A DNA stretch of 64,000 bases from Paraphysomonas bandaiensis (taxonomy: Eukaryota; Chrysophyceae). Under the pieces are notes generated by a model. That model was not told the origin of the DNA. It saw only the letters and a list, made by a program, of their open reading frames with translations, and did not search any database. How positions within the stretch are numbered: position 1 is the stretch's first letter; each line of letters starts with the position of its first letter. The position numbers and the translations under genes are program-made. Shown here one piece after another: positions 21,915 to 34,900 of this stretch. Where the stretch lies: positions 34,010 through 98,009 of the forward strand of contig CBFFRP010000259.1 in NCBI GenBank assembly GCA_965644295.1, written 5' to 3'.

Positions 21915-22505
21915 TTGTTAGAAGTTGCTGCGAGTATGTGTTACTTGTATACTTTAATTGCTAGTATATATGTAGTTATACTTTAGTCATACAGTAATAA
22001 GTAGTACTATGTTGATTAATTGAGGTTGTAGTATATTTAGTAGCACATAGCTATGTATGCGATTATTACACTTTAGCCTAGAGTAGGTTAGCAAATTTTC
22101 TCCGCGTGTTGTATACTTGTATACTACATACATATTATGAACTTATGCCTTGTGAGTCAATTACATTACAATTACATTCGCAAACACAGCAAGTCAATAA
22201 TTTATGTTTCAGCATAATACACTAGATTCTTGTTATATTGTTGCAATTACGAGGTTGGAATGTAGTCGTGAGCTGACTTCCAACTATAATATCTCAATGC
22301 AATTGTCCTGCGATTAAAAATCCTTGGTGAAGTTGGGAGTAGTCTCTTCTGGCCTCTGCTTTTATCACAGCAGCACTCTTTGGTGTGCTAGAGATTCTGT
22401 GTGTAGCCACGATCACCTTCTAAAGACTGAGAGGACACTATTCTCTACTCGTTTGTTTGAAGTCTTTGTGCATTATCACTGCGTGTTTCAGCTCATCTAC
22501 ACATA
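21915..22505. other. intergenic region, nothing recognised
   Basis: AT-rich sequence with many 'tatact' words downstream of the JmjC/cupin gene. No repeat family or coding signal could be supported. Confidence 0.4.
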
Positions 22506-22942
22506 TGGCTCCGAAGAAGGACATTAAAAAGAAGCCGTAGCCCTCAAAGCAATATGACCCCCGAAGAATCACTATTTAAGATATGGGGATCAAAGCAACT
22601 ATATGATATTCAAAGAGCAGATAAAAATTGGGCCACGTACGATAAGGCCGCTCAGCGAGATTCTTGGAGACAGGAGAATACTATAAGCCGCCACGTCTGT
22701 CAGACGAATACGATTCGAACACAGATCCAAGTGGCATCGCTCGACTACATGTGAAAGACGAAATTAAAGAACACAATCGAGAGGTATTCCCGATGACGAA
22801 TGACAGGGCGCCATTTTACAGTTTCATCATAAGGCTGGCTTACAAATATGCTCACTGGAGGATACACACTGCAAATATATCTGCCTTTGGGTACGGCATA
22901 GGCACTTGTAAGGAACATCGGAATGACATGGCACACAAGTAG
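22505..22942 (+). pseudogene. unrecognised small gene or gene remnant, frame broken
   Basis: An ATG at 22505 encodes MAPKKDIKKKP and then hits TAG. A second frame from 22554 gives MTPEESLFKIWGSKQLYDIQ ... KAAQRDSWRQ. The coding-like sequence then continues in another frame from about 22664 (EYYKPPRLSDEYDSNTDPSG ... VFPMTNDRAPFYSFIIRLA) to a TAG at 22940-22942. No GT-AG intron would restore these joins. The composition (charged, aromatic residues, few Ser/Leu runs) looks like real protein, and the reading breaks suggest decay or sequence error. I do not recognise the family. Confidence 0.3.
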
Positions 22943-23586
22943 TTGCTTAGTTTGATCTGTCACAGATGAAGAGCAGTGCTGAGAATTGATTGGGTTGTTA
23001 TCAGTCGCAGTTGCTGGAATACTATACCGGTTGCAAGTGTATCATTGATGGACACTGAATAGCGAATATCTGCACCATATATTTCAATGAGTCAAGCAAA
23101 ACTGTTGCTTGTCTGTGTACAGCACCAGGTCACAGCCATGCTGGTGTACATGATCCTTGTAGAAATGAGAAAATAGTGGTGAGAAGTAGGCGAAATACTC
23201 GGTTTTACTGGGATTTCCCATTATCTCAGAAGAAAATAGGGATTTTATATTACTCATTGAGAAAACTATGTGAAAAAGAAAATTTGGGATGGTACAGCAG
23301 CCACACTACGACTGTACTGCTGTTCGTAGTACTGTATTTTTTCTTTATTCGTACTGCTGGGTCTGTATTCTCTGTTCTGTCTACATGCATATATACAGCA
23401 GTACATCGTATATGGTATATACGCATAGAGGGAAAGGCTGTATATATATGTCGCCGTTCATTCGAGAATATGACCGACACATTGAACACCTAACAACACT
23501 ATCAATCACATCCAACTCAACTCAATCATCTCTTAAATCACAATTCACAATCATTGAATTACTTCAAGTACTTAACAGTAATAAAC
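22943..23586. other. intergenic region, nothing recognised
   Basis: Sequence upstream of the PP1 inhibitor gene, AT-rich, with a few 'tacagcagtac' words. Short open frames on both strands have no protein-like features. Confidence 0.4.
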
Positions 23587-24121
23587 ATGGAACGAACACA
23601 TCCATATGAATCATGTGCCTCTACAACTACAACAACTACAGCCACTACTACAGTTGCCCCAACTGAAACAGAACAAAAACAACGACTTGTACTTCGATTA
23701 CGTGAGAAGAAAGTCACATGGGATGAAGAGGTCGTCAATAATGAACACTTGGGAAGGAAGAGCTCGAAGCGTAAGTGAATATGTGCATATATATATATGT
23801 ATACGTAGAGCCCACTGATGTATGCATGTATGTATGCATGTATGTATGTATGTATGTATGCATGTATGTATGTATGTATGTATGCATGTATGTATGTATA
23901 CGTAGAGCCCACTGATGTGTGTGTATGTATATGTACAGTCCTCTCATATACATGCATATATATACACTTACATATATGTATATACAGGCTGCTGTATCTT
24001 TCATAAGCAAAAACGATTTGGAGAAAGCGATTCGGATGAGAGTGACTCTGATATAGAAGAAGCGGAGAATTCCAGTTCAAATGGCGGTGGAGTTAAGCCT
24101 TATCAGCGTCATCATGCGTAA
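23587..24121 (+). CDS. protein phosphatase 1 inhibitor-3 (PPP1R11 / YPI1 family)
   Basis: Exons 23587-23770 and 23988-24121 join to 318 nt (105 residues). The 217-nt intron contains a TATG microsatellite. The core LRLREKKVTWDEEVVNNEHL followed by GRKSSKRCCIFHKQKRFGES is the family signature: KVTW is the RVxF-type docking site for PP1, and the Cys-Cys-Ile-Phe-His block is the second conserved binding element. The codon for Arg in SSKR is split by the intron, supporting the join. The N-terminus is Thr-rich, and the tail is acidic (SDSDESDSDIEEAEN), as in relatives. The protein binds and restrains PP1 catalytic subunits, mostly in the nucleus in studied organisms. ATG at 23587 is the first in frame before the conserved region. 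Confidence 0.9.
23818..23900. repeat. (ATGT)n microsatellite within an intron
   Basis: 'atgtatgc/atgtatgt' repeats inside the PP1 inhibitor intron, flanked by two copies of 'tatacgtagagcccactgatg' (23801 and 23898), a direct duplication that brackets the array. Confidence 0.85.
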
Positions 24122-24649
24122 CTGTACTGTACTATGCTATACTTTGATATACTAACTGATACACGAGTCATCTGAGGACATAACTGATTGAGATGTATAT
24201 ATGTGTGTGTTACTCGTGAGACACTTTATAACAATATATATATGAATATATTAAGATCTTCACTGTTGATATCTTGTTTCGAATATTTAAGCTTATCTTC
24301 AACAGCGACGCAGAAGCACAAAGCAATCCCAACAATGATGCTATACAATATATAATGACTTCACTGTGAAGAAATTTACTTTAGTACATTGTAGCCTTGG
24401 TATTCAATACTTGTGGTGTTGTAAAATATTTGTAATGTTGTGGTAAAGCTGACTGTCGAGTAGTATGAATTAAGCTCATACAGCAGAAGTGTATTTTTTG
24501 TAGCTTTAACTCAAACAGTATGCAGTCAAAAACTTATTTTGTCAATTTCTTATTACTTTTGCACCATCACACTCCATGTTTCTGATGTATGTCCAATATT
24601 ATGTATTATTGTTGTACATCATACTACTTTCTCGAAAAAATACAAAAAA

Positions 24650-24960
24650 GTATCACTTGTGTAGTCCTTTTTTGCCTTGACGAATAAACAGGAATTCGGG
24701 AATGGGCCCACCTTAACGGCATCTGGGGTATTGCGCTGTCTACTAAAGTCAAGCACCCGGGCTAGTCCACCTTAAGGACAGAGAGCAAAAGTGGCTGCAC
24801 CTTCGTGCTTGCAGTGACACACAAGCAGCTTTCGTGGGGCCGAATAGTAGAATATCAGAGTTAAGCACTAGTTAGTTAAATTGTTTTGCAAATCAGTCTT
24901 TCACTACTACGGCTTGATTAAATTGTCCAATTTAAAACTGGGAATTCAAACTATCCAGGG
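24650..24960. repeat. degenerate copy of the 3330/4773 repeat family
   Basis: Contains 'gacgaataaacaggaattc', 'ggcatctggggtattg', 'aaagtcaagcacccgggc' and 'gtgcttgcagtgacacac', matching in order the flanks of the nested TIR element and the neighbouring copy at 25010. No coding frame. Confidence 0.6.
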
Positions 24961-25009
24961 AAAGGTGATACCTAGAACGCGTTCTACTAATATATTTTAT
25001 ATTTAATAT

Positions 25010-25530
25010 AGTCCCTCAACAAAGTCGGACTCGCACCTTTTCGTGGTGTTCTGGGGGATAAGTACCGGAGAGATTCTCTCTGGGAAACTAACGTGAGCCG
25101 CAAACATAGTGAGCAGATATTGTTCTGCCCACTCATAGCCGAATGCTTGTGTGGTACAAGGGACACCAATAAGTGTCACTTGTGTAGACGTCTTTGGGCC
25201 CTGACGAATAAACAGGCATCCGGAAGTGGGCCCACCTCAAGGGCATCCTGGACAGGGCCCACCTGAAGGGTAACCGGGGTATTGGGCTGCCTGCTGAAGT
25301 CAAGCATCCGGCATGTTCACCTTAAGAACTCAGAACGGAAGTGGTTGCACCTTGGTGCTTGCGGCGACGCACAAGCAGCTTTCGTAGCGTTAAATAGTAG
25401 GATAATAGAGTTTGTACTGATTAGTTACAGGTAGAGGTCTAACTAGTATGTCTAGCATTCATCTAGCTACTAAATCGGTGCAGGTTTTTAACGCCTATTG
25501 CTAAATAAAAGACTTTCAATATCGTAATAT
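25010..25530. repeat. second degenerate copy of the same family
   Basis: Includes 'ccttttcgtggtgttctggg', 'gacgaataaacaggcatccg', 'gggctgcctgctgaagtcaa' and 'gtgcttgcggcgacgcacaa'. Its right part (25440-25525) is also similar, in inverted orientation, to 57225-57310. It is probably a non-autonomous element related to the one at 3330-5010. Confidence 0.6.
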
Positions 25531-25954
25531 ATTTAATATAGTCATTCTTTGTTCGTTAATTCGTAAATTCAGTATAAATATACTTGCCAACTAGTGTTTA
25601 CAGATGCTCAAAACTATTCACAACTCACATGTAAAAATCTAAATCTAAATAGAGTGGTAAGTTTCAATCAACTGTTGCCTAACTTCTAATATTATAGAAC
25701 AAGACGTCACATTCGACAATAATAACACGTTAATGAAGAAATCAATCAGAAATTGTAAAATTAAAATAAATCAATAAGAACATAGCGTAAAATACACGTT
25801 ATATATGGCCGTAGACTCTATACCCACATAATAATACTACAAAGTACACAAACAACTTGAGACGGTGCACATCTCTTGCCTATACTCAATTCTATCACTT
25901 TTAAACCGAGTAACTCATCTATCGCCTTTATGAAAATATATACCGTAAAAGACT

Positions 25955-28900
25955 TCAATCACTCTCACCAGATTCGCTAATTTCATACCTGATTTCCTCT
26001 TCCATAGGAGAAAAGGGTATTTCATTCGCTTGAGTGTAGCGATCAAGTGCCATTTGTTCCAGTTTACTTTGTAGTATTGTTTTATGTACATCCAATGGCA
26101 TTCGATGCTCAGGCGATATATTTACACGCACAGGAGATAAATCAGGCGTTGTGTCCACTAACAAAAGCTTTTTCATATTACCATCTCTCTTTAATATTCT
26201 GGCAAGACGAGGAATATTCTTGTCCTTGTCTGTTGGAGATTTATAAGTCGTACTACTACAACTACTGCCACTGTCACTGAGATCATAGTTAACATCGTTC
26301 TCTTCGCCCCACTGCTGATAGGTCAAATACTTCATATACTCGACAATGATTTTCGCCGAGTACAGCTCTGATGATATTTCTGGCGAATGCCTTCCGGTGT
26401 CGCCAATAACTCCAGGAGAACCCGGCATCGCAATACCTGAGCTATCTTCGATAGCGGATGGTAATTTGTTCCGTTTTTCTTCAAGTTTACGCAAAAGCCG
26501 TTCTCGCTGCTTCTCTCTGGTGATAAGCAGGCTAACTCTGTGGCGGGCAGTGTTAGATACAAATGTCTTTTTGATTCCATGCGAGGTTTTCCATGTGTCG
26601 TTGTCATCTTGTTTACCACTTATAGAATAATCGCTGCTATCACCAACATCTTGTAATGGCTGTTGTGGATGCCCTCCACTCGAAAAATTCGTGCGATGTT
26701 GTAAACGGCTTTTCAGTTTACTTTGGGCACGATGCCTGTGCTCCTCCAGGGAATACTGCCTCGCATGCTCATTCATTGTGAATCGTTTTTTCACGCTGCC
26801 GACTGCAGTGCGTGGGGATTCAGGTAAAGAATTCTGTTCAATACTTCTGGCACGCCGAAATTGTGGTTCAGTTGATAACCCATGGGAAGATTTCATTGAC
26901 ATAATTTTTTGAATATTTCCATCTTTTCGAATAATTCGTGCTAGTCGAGGTGATTTTACTACCCGTATGGGCCTGTCCGCGTTGCTTTCGTCGCTGCTGC
27001 TGAGATCATAGTTTATATCATCGTCGTTACCCCAACGAATAAACGCTAAGTGCTTCATATGCTCGATAATGCTATCTACTTTTAATAATTCTTTGTTCTC
27101 ACTGTTCACTGTGCCAGCATCAGCTGCATCGTTGGTGCTGACGTGACCCCCTTCATACTCCCCAGTTGACAGTTGTTCCGAGTTATAAGACAAAAATTGC
27201 TCCCCACTGTCATCATCGGTTTTAGCGTTGTCCTTATTTTCCTCAGCCCTGTCTATTAGACGATGTGAAATTGACCGAAATAGAACCTCCCCGTCACTCA
27301 TATACATGTGCGTTGAGAGCTTTAAGTCATACGACACCTCGTGGAGTGCAGTCAAAATCTCACGTCGTCGGTAATCACGGAAGTTGTTCTCTACAATGTT
27401 ATTATGTCGACCTGGCAACACCTTGGCTCCAGCTTCCATATCAAGGATATGATCCGTTTTTTCACGCCCGCGGCGCTTGCATGCCATACAGAGTATGTTA
27501 CACACATATGGGGTAGGTGAACTCAAACCCGCATCAATCGTGCCGTCGATTTCGACTAGTTCTGGTGTCCGTGTGTATCCATTCTTATTGTTCTCTGTTC
27601 GCCCCATGTTACCCCCAGACAGAACTTCTGGAGTAGAAATAGCGTGATCGACGGCAACTCTAGGGTTACTGATACTAGAACAAAATAGATTGTCTCGTTT
27701 ACCACAGCAAGTAGTAAACGACATGAATAACAGTGCAACAACAGCAATTGAATATAGAACTCCGTTTTCAGTCAGTGCTACCATGAAGATGACCCCACAG
27801 ATGCCCCACAGTATAACGCGATAAAAAAAAGACTGCACCGGATAGTATAGACATGACACATAGATCATACCACTCAAGAAATACTCTGGAATATTACATA
27901 TAAATCGTATTAAATATTGGGTGATGCTGTAACGCATGTACTGTCTTGATGGAATCCATGTTCTAAACTTTAGAATAATATTACTTTCCGGTAAATTCCG
28001 ATACGCCTTCGCTACAGCTGTCGATACAAATAAGTATTTTGTAGCATTGAAGGCGACAGAAGAATCATTCGAGGCACAAAGTTCACCGTCACTAAAATTG
28101 TGAGTTTGTCCGTTGTCCATACCAAGTAAGGAATTACGATAAGCACTTGCTATGTCTTGCAAGGCATTTTTGACTTCGGCCATCGATTCATATGCAAGTA
28201 TTGGTGGTATTATTCGTGACAACACAACGAATCCCGGGCTGACAACAGCTATATCCACAAGAACTAGCACAATAAAAGACAACAACCACGCTAGTTGCTC
28301 TGCATAAGATCGAGTTACACCAAACATTAATACAAAGACTGACATAGTAATTACTACGAGAAACCAAACTGCACCAATACCGATTCGAACCCACTTCGGC
28401 AAATTCAGAATATTCGAACTCCTCGACAAGTTTTCAGAGTTTACATGTTCGATAAGTCGCCCTCGTAAACCGGACAAGAGATCGCACACAAACAGCACAA
28501 GAAGCCGTCGGCGCCGTTGTGCAGTAGTCAATGCACACATCATTTTAATTTCTTTCGATGCTTTGTCACATGCACGAGATACATCTTCTGAAAGAGTGTC
28601 GAAATCAATATCAAGAATATTATTTATATCTCCACTTATTGGGTCCAACGGATCATCTCTCTTTAACGATATCGCGCCCCAAGCAAGCGAAATATTTCTT
28701 CGCTCAACGCTATTCTGTATTGACTCCAGGTAGCATATCAAATCATTCAGTAAATCATCACAGATTAAATTCGAAACCATTTTACCCGTGTGTCGCAACC
28801 CCTCACCTCCAATGGTAGAAATATTGCCATTGTCGACCCCCAAAATACTGTGACAAATTACTGGATTAATTTGCTGACAACCGTCGAAATTGTTCGGTGA

Positions 28901-31900
28901 CGTTAAAACATGAGTAATCATAACTGCAGATACGAATTCAAGAGGTATACAAAGAAGTCCACTACATACAGCAGCTAGAAGTACTATAAAAACGATATCA
29001 CCAGAGAAGATATCTACAGCAGTACAACGCTCGCCATTCCAATAGCAATCAGCTCCAAAATACGTATACACAGGAAATTCGTGAGTAGAACACTCACTTC
29101 TAGTGTCTAATGTTGTACAAGTTTCATTTCGAGATTTCAGTGCAATATCTAGCCAAATGTATACGAGTGAATTTGCAAACATTGCATAAACAAGGGAGCT
29201 GAATCGTAATATGGGGAGCAGCTGATGAGCGTAAGCACAGCTGTGGATAAACTTAGGTGATAGCATTGACAGCCACTGATACGCTGCTTTGAATTCTTTT
29301 ATGCATACGTTCCATAATGACTGACTACTAAATACAGATGGAAACACGGAGTCCACGTCAGTTCCATTGAGTGTATCTTTGCCTACAGATAGAGGGAAAG
29401 CTTGTGTTACTTTCCTACGATCCTTGCTATCCATATGGCCCAAGTGGACACACACAAAAGCCAAAACAGCAATAAATGTACTGAACGTTATCCATACCAT
29501 ATTTCTGTGCGCATTTTCATTATCCTGCCACTGTATTGAGACATCACTAACAGGAGAATATCCTGTTGTCACAACGAACGATGACTTCGTTTTGTTCGCA
29601 CCATCCACAACTGATATCACGCTCGCGTTGCACTCACATAATATTAGCTCGTCCGTTTGGAAGGTAGCACTGCACATAGGAAGTTCAGTGACAGTCACCC
29701 CAACTAGAGCTTTACACTGGGGGTACTTGTCGACAGGAGGGCATCTAATTAACCAATGTCCCACACTTTCGTTGCAATATAAAGTCACCAAATCAGAAAT
29801 ACCATCACAAGATAGTGTGTACACAGCATAACTACCATTACATAGTATCACACGATCAGTGGCATTAATTGAATGGCCATAATTTATTGCAACAGTATTT
29901 TGGAGTTTTACCGTCAGCGTGGATACATTTCTCGACGATGAAAGCAGTCTCCGCGACAACGGTGTAACACGTGACACACTTTCAACAAGGTTAGATGTGA
30001 TATCGCGTAGCTCAGATCGTTTGTTAGACAACGGTTCTACGAGAGTAGCATAACCCAAATAAATAGATGGCACACGAGACAAAATACACAACGAGATGTC
30101 ATCATCTGATACGCCGATTACGGAAGATGCTTCAAGGTTTGCATACTCTTCGATTGGTAGTCGTGGTAACACCAGCGTGTACTCTGAATTCGCAATACTT
30201 GCTGCATGTAATCGTAGTTTTCGTTGTAGTAAATCAAGTTCATTACCAGTGGTAATGTTGCGGAGAGTAACATCGCACAATGCGTACGAGAGTTCACTTA
30301 CTTGAACCGCAAGGTTACCAATCAGTGTTGGGTCTACTGCTAAAGAGAAATCAAATAAATCCTGTAAATGCGACACACAATCTACAGCCTGAAGTATAAT
30401 TAATGAATTGGTTGAAGATAAGTACAAATTGTTGTGGACAGCAATGTCCAAAATATACTTTGTTGCAAGTACAGTGCAATTTGCGGACTTCAGAGAGAGT
30501 GTATTCGGATTGAGTGTCATCATCGAAAGAAGAGATAGCCATGATCGCATTGACGCGGTGGTCGGATCGGACATTCGTATGTACGACAGAAGGCCACACA
30601 ACATTTCATCTTGAATATGTACTAGTTCAATCATGACATCACTTGCACTCGCACACGAATTTCCATGCCAACCCTCATCACACTCACATAATGCTTCACA
30701 TGTTGGATCTCCAAGAAAACACGTATCCACCGCAAATAGTGTGCTCCGTGACCGGTACGTACACACACCATGACCGGAACAATTGCTGGAACACAGTTTC
30801 GGAACAGCTGCGCAACCACCACTAATGCACTCCATGAACGGCCAACATTGTGAATCCTCGTAGCATGATGCACCAATGACTACATGATCTACTTCTGACA
30901 GTAAAACACAAGGGCTGTTTGAGGGGCCCTGTTCCCCCAAGTACAGCGTTGAATAGCATTCACCGCAAGTGTTATCCATTGTTGAACAGTCATAGCGATT
31001 CAGAATAGAACAATTAACAGGAACAGTATTGCAGTTCACCTCATTAAAATATGCCGTTAACCGATTCAGGTTGTTTCTTAATGCAAACACATTTCTAGAG
31101 TCAATATTTTCCTGCAAACTAATTGAAATAGCTGTGGCATTTAATTCAGGAGTGCTACTCGGTTGACCTGTTGGCTGACCGCTAGGCAGACTAGAAGGTG
31201 AACCACTGGGTTCACTACTAGGTTCAGACGTTGGTTGCCCACTAGGAATTCCAGTAGGATACGATGTCGGCAGCGATGACGGTTCTGAGGTAGGCAATGA
31301 ACTCGGGCTAGAGGTGGGTTCTGAGCTGGGGGTGCAACTTGGTTGTGACGTCGGTTGTGCAGATGGTATCCCTGATGGTTGACCTGTCGGTTGTCCAGTG
31401 GGTTGACCGGTTGGTTGCGTACTAGGAACAGATGACGGGCGACTTGAAGGCCATGAAGACGGCAACCCTGTCGGTTGACCTGTTGGCTGGCCGCTAGGCA
31501 GACTAGAAGGCGAACCACTGGGTTCACTACTAGGTTCAGACGTTGGTTGCCCACTAGGAATTCCAGTAGGATATGATGTCGGCAGCGATGACGGTTCTGA
31601 GGTAGGCAATGAACTCGGGCTAGAGGTGGGTTCTGAGCTGGGGGTGCAACTTGGTTGTGACGTCGGTTGTGCAGATGGTATCCCTGATGGTTGACCTGTC
31701 GGTTGTCCAGTGGGTTGACTGGTTGGTTGCGTACTAGGAACAGATGACGGGCGACTTGAAGGCCATGAAGACGGCAACCCTGTCGGTTGACCTGTTGGCT
31801 GACCGCTAGGCAGACTAGAAGGCGAACCACTGGGTTCACTACTAGGTTCAGACGTTGGTTGCCCACTAGGAATTCCAGTAGGATATGATGTCGGCAGCGA

Positions 31901-34900
31901 TGACGGTTCTGAGGTAGGCAATGAACTCGGGCTAGAGGTGGGTTCTGAGCTGGGGGTGCAACTTGGTTGTGACGTAGGCTGAGAGGTAGGTAGTGTTGAT
32001 GGGCATGACGTGGGTTCACTCGTGGGGCACCCTGTTGGCTCCACGGTTGGAGTGGAACTGGGTTCTGATGAGGGAGCATCAGTAGGTGAAAACGTTGGTG
32101 TGCCTGAAGGGAAACCACTAGGTTGTGAACTCGGCTCTGACGTGGGGTGGGAACTGGGTTCACCGGATGGAATGCCAGACGGGTACCCAGTAGGAGACGC
32201 AGTTGGATTGCCAGAAGGAACAGTGGTTGGCATGAAAGTTGGTTCACTCGACGGCTCAACAGATGGGAGTGATGTTGGAGCACCACTAGGAACAACAGAT
32301 GGGTAAGAACTAGGAACTCCAGTAGGCTTCCCAGACGGGGAAATCGTCGGGTGGCTACTGGGAAAAGAGGTGGGTTCTGAGCTGGGGGTGCAACTTGGTT
32401 GTGACGTCGGTTGTGCAGATGGTATCCCTGATGGTTGACCTGTCGGTTGTCCAGTGGGTTGACCAGTTGGTTGCGTACTAGGAACAGATGACGGGCGACT
32501 TGAAGGCCATGAAGACGGCAACCCTGTCGGTTGACCTGTTGGCTGGCCGCTAGGCAGACTAGAAGGCGAACCACTGGGTTCACTACTAGGTTCAGACGTT
32601 GGTTGCCCACTAGGAATTCCAGTAGGATATGATGTCGGCAGCGATGACGGTTCTGAGGTAGGCAATGAACTCGGGCTAGAGGTGGGTTCTGAGCTGGGGG
32701 TGCAACTTGGTTGTGACGTCGGTTGTGCAGATGGTATCCCTGATGGTTGACCTGTCGGTTGTCTAGTGGGTTGACTGGTTGGTTGCGTACTAGGAACAGA
32801 TGACGGGCGACTTGAAGGCCATGAAGACGGCAACCCTGTCGGTTGACCTGTTGGCTGGCCGCTAGGCAGACTAGAAGGCGAACCACTGGGTTCACTACTA
32901 GGTTCAGACGTTGGTTGCCCACTAGGAATTCCAGTAGGATATGATGTCGGCAGCGATGACGGTTCTGAGGTAGGCAATGAACTCGGGCTAGAGGTGGGTT
33001 CTGAGCTGGGGGTGCAACTTGGTTGTGACGTCGGTTGTGCAGATGGTATCCCTGATGGTTGACCTGTCGGTTGTCCAGTGGGTTGACCGGTTGGTTGCGT
33101 ACTAGGAACAGATGACGGGCGACTTGAAGGCCATGAAGACGGCAACCCTGTCGGTTGACCTGTTGGCTGGCCGCTAGGCAGACTAGAAGGCGAACCACTG
33201 GGTTCACTACTAGGTTCAGACGTTGGTTGCCCACTAGGAATTCCAGTAGGATATGATGTCGGCAGCGATGACGGTTCTGAGGTAGGCAATGAACTCGGGC
33301 TAGAGGTGGGTTCTGAGCTGGGGGTGCAACTTGGTTGTGACGTCGGTTGTGCAGATGGTATCCCTGATGGTTGACCTGTCGGTTGTCCAGTGGGTTGACT
33401 GGTTGGAGTAGATGATGGTAATGCTGTAGGCTGTCCACTGGGGGCTGTTGGGATTGATGTCGGTTGGCCACTTGGCTCCCCACTGGGCAGAGAAGACGGA
33501 AGAGAAGAAGGTACGAGTGATGGAATACTGCTTGGCTCACTGGACGGATCCGAACTGGGAATACTAGATGGTTCTCCACTAGGTTGCCCTGAAGGCTGCC
33601 CAGATGGTGCACTTGAAGGAATACTTGTTGGAGATGTTGGAACTGACGTTGGTTCTCCAGTGGGCTGTCCAGAAGGTAGCCGAGTTGGCTCAGCTGTTGG
33701 CTGTCCCGACGGTTCAGATGTGGGTTGACTTGTAGGCTGGCACGACGGCGCACCTGTAGGTTGTCCACTAGGAATACTAGTGGGAAAACTAGATGGCTGA
33801 CTGGAAGGAATGCTTGTAGGAGAAGTCGGCATTGAAGTAGGCTGGCCAGACGGCTGTCCTGAAGGAAAGCTTGTCGGTTGACTGGATGGAACACAAGTCG
33901 GGATGAGTGATGGAACACCACTAGGAATAGTACTAGGAGCCCCCGACGGCTGGCCAGATGGAAGACACGTTGGAGCTGCAGTGGGCTGACCCGTGGGAAT
34001 GAGTGTCGGCTCCGCAGACGGTACCATAGTAGGAATGCTAGTGGGCTGAGAACTCGGAGTACTGCTTGGTTGTCCTGACGGTAAACTGGTTGGCTCTTTG
34101 GAAGGAACACCTGATGGCTCACTGGATGGAAAACCGGTGGGTTGAGCAGATGGTTGTCCAGTGGGTTCAGTGCTTGGTTTGCCAGTTGGATAGGATGATG
34201 GTTGTCCACTTGGATAGCCCGTGGGGATACTGCTTGGAGCACTGGTCGGTTCACCTGTGGGCTGGCCGGAAGGCCCAGATGAAGGTAAACCCGAAGGTTG
34301 AGAAGAAGGTTGGCTACTTGGTTGACCTGTTGGCGCGCTAGAAGGAATACAGGTTGGTTCGCCAGTGGGCTCACCTGTTGGCTGCCCTGATGGCTCACCG
34401 CTTGGAATACTGGTTGGTGACGTAGGTACTGATGTTGGCTCGCCAGTGGGTTGCCCGGATGGCTCACCACTGGGAATACTTGTTGGAGATGTAGGAACAG
34501 ACGTTGGTTGTCCTGTGGGGGAAGTTGGCATTGAAGTAGGCTGACCCGTTGGTGACGTAGGACAAGATGTTGGCTGTCCAGTTGGTTGCCCACTTGGTTG
34601 GGACGTGGGTTGACCAGAGGGCAAGGCAGAAGGTGAACTGCTGGACGGAAGAGCCGTAGGGACACCAGTTGGTTGGTCTGTCGGTTGAACACTGGGGATA
34701 CTAGTTGGTAAATATGAAGGAATGCCACTGGGAAAACTACTGGGGATGACACTTGGACTACTTGTCGGTTGGCTACTCGGTTCTACAGAAGGAAAGCTCG
34801 ACGGCTGCCCACTAGGAATACAGGTTGGTTCGCCAGTGGGCTCACCTGTTGGCTGCCCTGATGGCTCACCGCTTGGAATACTGGTTGGTGACGTAGGTAC

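Noticed and set aside
23606-24080. Overlapping minus-strand frames at the PP1-inhibitor locus
   Set aside because: They run through the microsatellite and oppose a clear two-exon conserved gene.
31141-34752. 1,203-codon minus-strand frame overlapping the giant gene
   Set aside because: It is a shadow frame created by the periodic Pro/Ser/Thr codon repeats; it lacks any domain and the in-phase 3,353-codon frame has signal peptide, lectin and EGF modules.
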